Shown here one piece after another: positions 59,483 through 64,000 of a DNA stretch of 64,000 nucleotides (position 1 is its first letter; each line of letters starts with the position of its first letter). The stretch lies in the NCBI RefSeq assembly GCF_963676475.1, contig NZ_OY781106.1:1550001-1614000 (forward strand). The letters run 5' to 3'. The notes beneath the pieces were generated by a model, which worked only from the letters and a program-made list of their open reading frames with translations, searched no databases and was not told where the DNA came from. The position numbers were made by a program, and so were the translations under genes. The stretch comes from an uncultured Celeribacter sp. GTDB taxonomy: Bacteria > Pseudomonadota > Alphaproteobacteria > Rhodobacterales > Rhodobacteraceae.

Positions 59483-59944
59483 ATGGCGGGACGGATACGA
59501 GAGGGCGACGATCTTGTGGAAAATGCCGAGATCAACGTGACGCCTTTCATCGACGTGATGTTGGTGCTTTTGATCATCTTCATGGTCGCCGCGCCCCTGT
59601 CGACGGTGGATGTGGCGATAGATCTGCCCGGCTCCACCGCCAAACCTGCCGAGCGCCCGGAGGAGCCGCTTTACCTGACGGTCGCGCCCGATCTGAGCCT
59701 TCATCTTGGAGAGGCGGCGGTGGCGCACGCGGCCTTGGCCGATGAGATCACGCTGCTGACCTATGGCGAGCAAGAGCAGCGGATCTTTTTGCGCGCCGAC
59801 AAAAGCGTGGACTATGGCGCGTTCATGGAGGTGATGAACCTGCTGCGCGCGGCGGCTATCTCAAGATTGCGCTGGTCGGGCTGGAACAGCTTCCCGTTGC
59901 GGAACATGAAACCGCAGAACAAGGCCGCGCGGGGGGCCGGGTGA
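59483..59944 (+). pseudogene. exbD: exbD, C-terminal frameshift
   Basis: Residues 1-121 are normal ExbD: NAEINVTPFIDVMLVLLIIFMVAAPLSTVDVAIDLPG with the conserved membrane Asp (in TPFIDVMLVLL), then a periplasmic domain to FMEVMNLLRA. From about 59850 the reading frame is wrong. The expected GGYLKIALVGLEQLPVAEHE is encoded one frame away, so one base was lost in the GC-rich run CGCGCGGCGG. The product ends with unrelated NSFPLRNMKPQNKAARGAG. Activity is doubtful because the C-terminal strand of ExbD is required. The shifted frame continues into tonB without a stop. Confidence 0.78.
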
Positions 59945-60731
59945 CTGAGCGGCAAACCCCACGCCGGTTTGGGGATCTCGCGCTTTGGGGCGCGGCGGTG
60001 CTGATCGTGCTGGGCGCTCATGCTGGCGCGCTGGCCTGGGCAATGCGCAGCCCGCCTGTGCTATCGATGGCCCGCCACCAGCGATCATGATCGAGTTTTC
60101 GCCCCTGCCCGAAGCCGTGGTGACCGAAGAGACGGAACTCTCCGAAGACTTAGAGGACGCACAGGCCAGTCAGGCCGCCCAAGAGATCAGAGCACCAGAG
60201 CCTGTGGAGGAACACCGCGAGATGCTGGAGGAGGCAGACCTCGAGATAGAGCGGAAGGCCGAGGTCGCGCTGCCGTCTCGCGAGCGTCCGAAACCCCGCC
60301 CGGCCCCTCAGCCAGAACCGCAACCACGCCGGCCGGAAAAACCCGCCCCCGCGCCACAACAGCAATCCGCCGCCTCACAATCGGCGGTCAAGGCGCAGAA
60401 CCAACAGGCGCAGCAATCCACCCGCAACGCCGCCGCCCAAACCGCGCGCGGCAGCGGTCGCACCATGAGCCCGGCGCGCTGGCAAGCCCGGCTCATGGCC
60501 CACCTCGAACGCCACAAATCGCGCTCCAATGGTGAACGCGGCACGGCCTATGTCATCTTCTCCATCAACACCGCAGGAGAAATCTCCGCCATCCGTCTCG
60601 CGCGCTCCTCCGGCACAGCCTCGATCGACCAGGCCGCCCTCTCCCTCATCCGCCGCGCCTCCCCAGTCCCACCACCCCCACCGGAAATCCCCCCAACCCT
60701 CATCATTCCGATCAAGTTTGAAAGACGCTAG
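59941..60731 (+). pseudogene. tonB: tonB, frameshifted after the membrane anchor
   Basis: The GTG at 59941 begins VTERQTPRRFGDLALWGAAVLIVLGAHAGALAWAM, the N-terminal anchor of TonB, but this frame stops near 60090. The remainder continues one frame away from DGPPPAIMIEFSPLPEAV with a proline-rich span (RPKPRPAPQPEPQPRRPEKP and similar, residues about 100-130) and the TonB C-terminal domain ARLMAHLERHKSRSNGERGTAYVIFSINTAGEISAIRL to IPIKFERR. One base appears lost near 60060-60070. The downstream frame alone (59985-60731) lacks the anchor. The gene probably gives no functional energiser. Confidence 0.78.
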
Positions 60732-61246
60732 AGGGCAGGCCCGTATAGGGAGGCAATGCCAGAGGTTCAGGGGCGAGCATAATGCGGCGGCATCGACCGA
60801 GGCTAATGCCCCCAAATTTGATGTCCATCAGCTACTCCTCTCGCCACCTATCCCTGCAATTTGAACCGCAGTTTGGTGGGAAGGCATTGCATACCATTGG
60901 CTCATCTTTTCAAGGTTTGAAAAATTCGACGTGAGATACCGTGCATTCTTCAACTTTCTCTCAACGCCGACATGATTAAATTTCAACACGCCTTAAGATC
61001 ATGTGCAGCATTTATCCATTAATTGCGGCTGCCTCCTTCAGACATTTGCAGCAGCTAAGCTGAGGTCTTAAGCTTTTTCGCCGTCTTGCTCTGACCAAGC
61101 ATCGCCTTTACTTAACACGCGTGCCCCTTCCACTTTGGCACCTCTGGTTCCCTTCTCATTGAAGACCCACAATCTGCAAATCGTAGCCAAAGTGGCCGAT
61201 CTGACTTTGCGCAGAAACTCACCAGGAAACGGCGCGCTTCGCGCTA
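60732..61246. other. Intergenic region without recognised gene
   Basis: The 515 bp between the tonB remnant and the mobilization genes contain no frame with family features. GC falls clearly after 60880. This could be a recombination junction between the heme locus and the mobilization module, or may hold the transfer origin, which usually lies near relaxase genes; I could not identify a nic site. Confidence 0.35.
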
Positions 61247-62545
61247 TCACATACTTGGCATCTCGGGATCACCGACATCTGTTTCATGCTGAAAATCCAA
61301 AGCATATCGTTCTCCGCCGGGACCAATGAGCCCAACATCACTGGGCCCGAATATCCTGGGATGCCATTCCGGTCCAAGTGAGCGCGCGCGATCTGCCGCG
61401 CGGCCAATCAGGCCCCCGAGAGAACGGGAAGGTTCAGAGCCTTCACCATAGCCTTCTGCTGAGCCAGAATTTCGTCCAGTTTCGCATCCATCACCGATTG
61501 CTGCATGCGGATCGCCACGATCTCTTCGAACAATCTCTCGACCAGAACCGCCTTGCCGCCCTCGCCCGTCTCGAGCATACTGTGAAGCTCCAAGAGATGC
61601 TCCACGTCTTCGCCCGTCTTGGTCGTCCGATCCCTCAGGAAATCCGCAGTTTTCCGGAACCCCAGCAAAAGTCCCGCCAGTGAGTCTCTTTTCCCCGACA
61701 TCGGCATTTTCCCTTCTCTCAAGCCATGCATCAAACAGGTCGGCACTCCCAAAAAGCAGCAACCATGTTGCATAATGTTTACGGAGCGCCGCAACACGAC
61801 GGCATTGCGCGAATTGTGCCTGAAGCGCAGAAGGTCTGAGATCGTTTGAGAGCGCCCGCAGCCCTAACCGCGCACCATCGGCAAGCCGCATGTCAATCTC
61901 GGGCTGTTGCAGATCGGGGCTCTTCAGACTGACTTCGATATGCGGCAAACGGGACCTCAACAGCGAGACGAAGTCTTCGCAATTGGTTGGTTGACCTTCA
62001 CGCAGGCACATATCCATAATGTTGAAGGCATGTGCCAACTCTGGTTGGCTTCCCACCCTTTTGCGGCGATGAAACAGACCCGGACGCAAAAAGCGGCTGC
62101 GGCGGGGCACATGCGGGCGCGGCAAACCCAGCATCTCGGAGATCTCGAGGTCTGCACGGTCGCAAGCCGCCCCTTGTCCTGTCAGGGTCACATCCCGCCC
62201 CGAAAACTCCCGCAGCGCCAGCATGGCATCCGCATGATCATTGTCGGTGTCCTGATGTCGCCAGATGAAATACGGCAGGCGCTGAACCGCGAGGCCGAGA
62301 TGACGGAATGCCGTGCGAAACACATGACCCCATTGAGATCTCTCAAGCCGCAGGCCCGGCGGCATAGAGATCGTCACATGCAGGTATTGCAGCAGGTCCA
62401 CCTCTGGCCCTCCGGACATTGATCGAAGCACGTCTTCCTTGGACCAGGTGAGAACATTGCCCTCGATCAGTTCACCGGGTTCTCGCATCACATACCTGCT
62501 AAGCCGTCCGGGATCGCGATGTTCTGTCAGATAGGGTCTGGGCAT
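61247..62545 (-). CDS. Relaxase/mobilization nuclease
   Basis: A 432-codon frame of which the first 310 residues look like a plasmid relaxase: YLTEHRDPGRLSRYVMREPGELIEGNVLTWSKEDVL, LLQYLHVTISMPPGLRLERSQWGHVFRTAF and YFIWRHQDTDNDHADAMLALREFSGRDVTL, in which HQDTDNDHAD is a candidate metal-binding histidine motif. Such enzymes nick DNA at the transfer origin. From about residue 312 (after LFGSADLFDAW) the sequence becomes glycine/arginine-rich and overlaps another gene in a different frame, so the natural stop may have been lost or a frameshift extends the protein. It starts at the stop of the MobC-like gene (TGATG). Confidence 0.72.
   Translation of the reverse strand: MPRPYLTEHRDPGRLSRYVMREPGELIEGNVLTWSKEDVLRSMSGGPEVDLLQYLHVTISMPPGLRLERSQWGHVFRTAFRHLGLAVQRLPYFIWRHQDTDNDHADAMLALREFSGRDVTLTGQGAACDRADLEISEMLGLPRPHVPRRSRFLRPGLFHRRKRVGSQPELAHAFNIMDMCLREGQPTNCEDFVSLLRSRLPHIEVSLKSPDLQQPEIDMRLADGARLGLRALSNDLRPSALQAQFAQCRRVAALRKHYATWLLLFGSADLFDAWLERRENADVGEKRLTGGTFAGVPENCGFPEGSDDQDGRRRGASLGASQYARDGRGRQGGSGREIVRRDRGDPHAAIGDGCETGRNSGSAEGYGEGSEPSRSLGGLIGRAADRARSLGPEWHPRIFGPSDVGLIGPGGERYALDFQHETDVGDPEMPSM
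61408..61707 (-). CDS. Small coiled-coil protein of the mobilization module
   Basis: A 99-residue protein from the ATG at 61707 with GAGAAGGG upstream. DSLAGLLLGFRKTADFLRDRT and EEIVAIRMQQSVMDAKLDEILAQQKAMVKAL are helical, the second a likely coiled coil. It lies inside the 3' part of the relaxase frame, in another frame and on the same strand. The codon pattern favours this small gene as the real one in the overlap. Function unknown; probably a plasmid-type accessory. Confidence 0.5.
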   Translation of the reverse strand: MPMSGKRDSLAGLLLGFRKTADFLRDRTTKTGEDVEHLLELHSMLETGEGGKAVLVERLFEEIVAIRMQQSVMDAKLDEILAQQKAMVKALNLPVLSGA

Positions 62546-62847
62546 CAGGTGATCGCCTTATGCAGATCCGCATGGATCTGTCGAAGCTGGGCCTCTACTC
62601 GCGCAACTGTCTTGGCATCGAGATCTCGTCCCGCCCCCACTGAAACCCGGATTTCCGCCAGGGCCGCTGTTGCCTTCCAAACCGAAGTGAAAGCTCTCTC
62701 CTGATCTGCAAGAACACGGTTGGTCAAGGCATGACGGATGAAGTCGGTTCGCTTCTCAAAGCCAAGGCACTCCATCAAATCCAAAGCGATCAGGCTGTCT
62801 TCAGCCGAGAGGTTCGCATCCCATTTCTGACGTCCAATGAATTTCAA
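62545..62847 (-). CDS. MobC-like relaxosome accessory protein
   Basis: A 100-residue protein with a ribbon-helix-helix-like N-terminus (KWDANLSAEDSLIALDLMECLGFEKRTDFIRHALTNRVL, residues 8-46) and a helical C-terminus (DAKTVARVEAQLRQIHADLHKAI). Size and position directly before the relaxase, with the stop and start overlapping, suit a protein that binds the transfer origin and assists nicking. Similarity to named MobC proteins is only general. Confidence 0.62.
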   Translation of the reverse strand: MKFIGRQKWDANLSAEDSLIALDLMECLGFEKRTDFIRHALTNRVLADQERAFTSVWKATAALAEIRVSVGAGRDLDAKTVARVEAQLRQIHADLHKAIT

Positions 62848-62969
62848 ATCCGCACCTAAGTTTTATAGCCGCTCACGTTAAGTGATGTATCTGAATGTAG
62901 TGCAGCATGATCGAAATCCCTCGCAGAAATCCATGACATGAAGAACGGAATTGTGGAAAACTCATCCGA

Positions 62970-63299
62970 TCATATTATCAGGCTTTTATTGCCTCCGACG
63001 AAACGAGCCTGCTTTTCGCCCAAAACGCAGATTTTGCGGTAGCTCTTAGGTTCTTTCCCGAGGATTGGGCCCATTTCGGATCGCCAAATCGTTGCCCCGC
63101 ATGGGTCACCATCATGAAAACCCACTATATCCCCACTCTCAAAGCATATGTGCCTCAGTCCGAAATCCCTGTGATCCAAGCATACGTCGACGATCACGGT
63201 GCCTCTTTTACCGACGGGCTTAAACACTCGGGAGAAATCATCAGACGCACAGGAAACGGTCATGGCACCCGCCCGTGCAATTGAAATCCAGTCACACAC
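62970..63299 (-). CDS. Hypothetical protein, possibly a gene fragment
   Basis: A 109-codon frame, reading GKRGTVIVDVCLDHRDFGLRHI and SGDIVGFHDGDPCGATIWRSE. The FHDGD and VIVDV parts look like a Rossmann-type strand and acid turn, but I recognise no family. It lies 6 bp before the ABC transporter fragment in a region of debris. It may be real, truncated or chance. Confidence 0.3.
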   Translation of the reverse strand: MCDWISIARAGAMTVSCASDDFSRVFKPVGKRGTVIVDVCLDHRDFGLRHICFESGDIVGFHDGDPCGATIWRSEMGPILGKEPKSYRKICVLGEKQARFVGGNKSLII

Positions 63300-63305
63300 C
63301 GGCCC

Positions 63306-63488
63306 CTATGACCCAGCGTCATCCGATTGACTCTGAGCATCTTGCAGGTGCCGATAGGCTCCTGTGGGGCATGCCATCAACACAGCATGAGACTCGTCCT
63401 CGACGATCATGCCGTTCTTGATGACCAGAATTCGGTCCGCATTGGCAATCGTCGCCAACCGATGTGCGATGAGCAGCGGTACGTCCAT
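63306..63488 (-). pseudogene. C-terminal fragment of an ABC transporter ATPase
   Basis: The 60 codons read VPLLIAHRLATIANADRILVIKNGMIVEDESHAVLMACPTGAYRHLQDAQ, the H-loop (IAHRLAT) and C-terminal end of an exporter-type ABC protein such as MsbA or a type I secretion ATPase. Everything before it, including the Walker A, signature and Walker B motifs, is missing: upstream of the ATG the frame meets a TAG after a few codons. It is a truncated remnant at the right border of the accessory region. Confidence 0.75.
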
Positions 63489-63741
63489 GCGATGAGGGCA
63501 CTATACCTCAAAACCGAGTTTTTACACGGCCTCGACCCACATTGATCAATTGAGGGCAACGCAGCGAACTTCTACTTCAAACAAAAAGCACGAATGTTCC
63601 GAGATGATCCAAATGCAAAAAACTAAGCTGCTCGTCCCACTCAAAACGGCTATGAAGCTTGCATCGCGTCATATTCAGACCGCTTTCAAGACCTTGAAAG
63701 ACCTGTGTGACGTTCGGTGGCTTCAAGAAGAGACAGGGAAA
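63489..63741. other. Junction region, possible insertion-sequence end
   Basis: About 250 bp join the ABC fragment to the nitrilase gene. The plus-strand stretch 63515-63545 (GAGTTTTTACACGGCCTCGA) resembles sequence I associate with transposase gene ends, but I cannot name the element. A 58-codon plus-strand frame beginning ATGATCCAAATGC at 63604 has no family features. Confidence 0.25.
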
Positions 63742-63768
63742 GCCTCCCCGATTTGCCGCCGGGGAGGC
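63742..63768 (-). terminator. Terminator of the nitrilase-superfamily gene
   Basis: GCCTCCCCG at 63742-63750 pairs with CGGGGAGGC at 63760-63768 around a nine-base loop. On the minus strand it is followed by TTTCCC. It begins 8 bp after the stop of the gene at 63777-64000. Confidence 0.8.
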
Positions 63769-63776
63769 CTACCGAC

Positions 63777-64000
63777 CTAGCAGCTCAGTCGGCGGTGTTT
63801 GTGGACAGGAATAAGGCCGCGAACGCGCTCGATCTGGGCTTTGTCCACGGTCGCGGTCACATAGGTCTCGCCATCGGAGGCCTTCGCCACCGTCAGCCCC
63901 CAGGGGTCCACCACCAGCGACTGGCCGTAACAGGCGCGTTTCACACCGTCGACCACCGTCGCCCCCGTTTGACCGCAGGCCACGAAATAGGTCGCCGTTT
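63777..64000 (-). CDS. Carbon-nitrogen hydrolase (nitrilase superfamily), 5' end beyond window
   Basis: The last 74 codons of a gene entering from the right edge. ATYFVACGQTGATVVDGVKRACYGQSLVVDPWGLTVAKASDGETYVTATVDKAQIERVR is the C-terminal part of a Nit-type amidase: the GxSLVVDPWG strand and the E-T-Y-V-TATVD-KAQIERVR ending are typical. The catalytic Glu, Lys and Cys lie outside the window. Related proteins are omega-amidases or deaminated glutathione amidases, so the substrate stays open. This gene marks the return to core-like, GC-rich sequence. Confidence 0.85.
   Translation of the reverse strand, partial: TATYFVACGQTGATVVDGVKRACYGQSLVVDPWGLTVAKASDGETYVTATVDKAQIERVRGLIPVHKHRRLSC

Overview
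The window is chromosomal DNA from an alphaproteobacterium of the family Rhodobacteraceae (Roseobacter group; the genus cannot be fixed from sequence alone, Celeribacter-like would fit). The evidence is the dcw cluster with DUF2484 proteins beside murC/murB, an extended UpsM-type leader before mraZ, a DUF1127 gene followed by CcsR-type small RNA hairpins, Hint-domain proteins, the hisB-hisH-DUF2147-hisA order, and high GC.

Left part (1-23.3 kb): the division and cell wall cluster, read on the minus strand from mraZ at 22.6 kb through rsmH, ftsL, ftsI, murE, murF, mraY and murD, then ftsW, murG, murC and murB (cut by the left edge). The cluster is not continuous. A 5 kb block (ldh, RTX-Hint protein, AraC regulator, SLC13 transporter) splits murD from ftsW. 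An amino acid permease, two small membrane proteins and an AT-richer DUF6161-type gene lie between murC and murB, and a 129-codon membrane protein sits between mraY and murD. Upstream of mraZ are a leader of about 262 nt with a terminator hairpin (UpsM-like RNA), a sigma70-type promoter, a DnaA box, and helically phased TGGGA repeats that look like MraZ boxes.

Middle part (23.3-47.4 kb): a TonB receptor, BCCT transporter plus Usp, Mrp ATPase, the DUF1127 gene with an array of eight CCUCCUCCC hairpins ending in a terminator, a frameshifted Hint protein, a UvrD-type helicase, a divergent MarR/MFS efflux pair with a palindromic operator, pyruvate carboxylase, a divergent BenE/XRE-cupin pair with a three-repeat operator, a MAPEG protein, an SQR-like flavoprotein, two identical tRNA-Gly(GCC) genes, a receiver-domain protein with a cysteine tail, and histidine genes hisB, hisH, hisA with a DUF2147 protein.

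Right part (47.4-63.5 kb): an accessory and partly decayed region. After hisA the expected hisF is missing. There follow a broken LuxR-hydrolase fusion gene, a 52-nt 3' fragment of tRNA-Val (an attachment-site or deletion scar) and an IS21 IstB remnant. Next is a heme-acquisition locus: a HugZ-like protein and a hemoglobin/heme receptor on one strand, and FecI-type sigma factor, FecR, STN-domain receptor and heme oxygenase on the other. Its exbB, exbD and tonB genes are all damaged. A relaxase/MobC mobilization module and an ABC transporter fragment end the region. The last 224 bp is the end of a nitrilase-superfamily gene. The right part is best read as a mobilizable genomic island, acquired for heme iron, that is now eroding.
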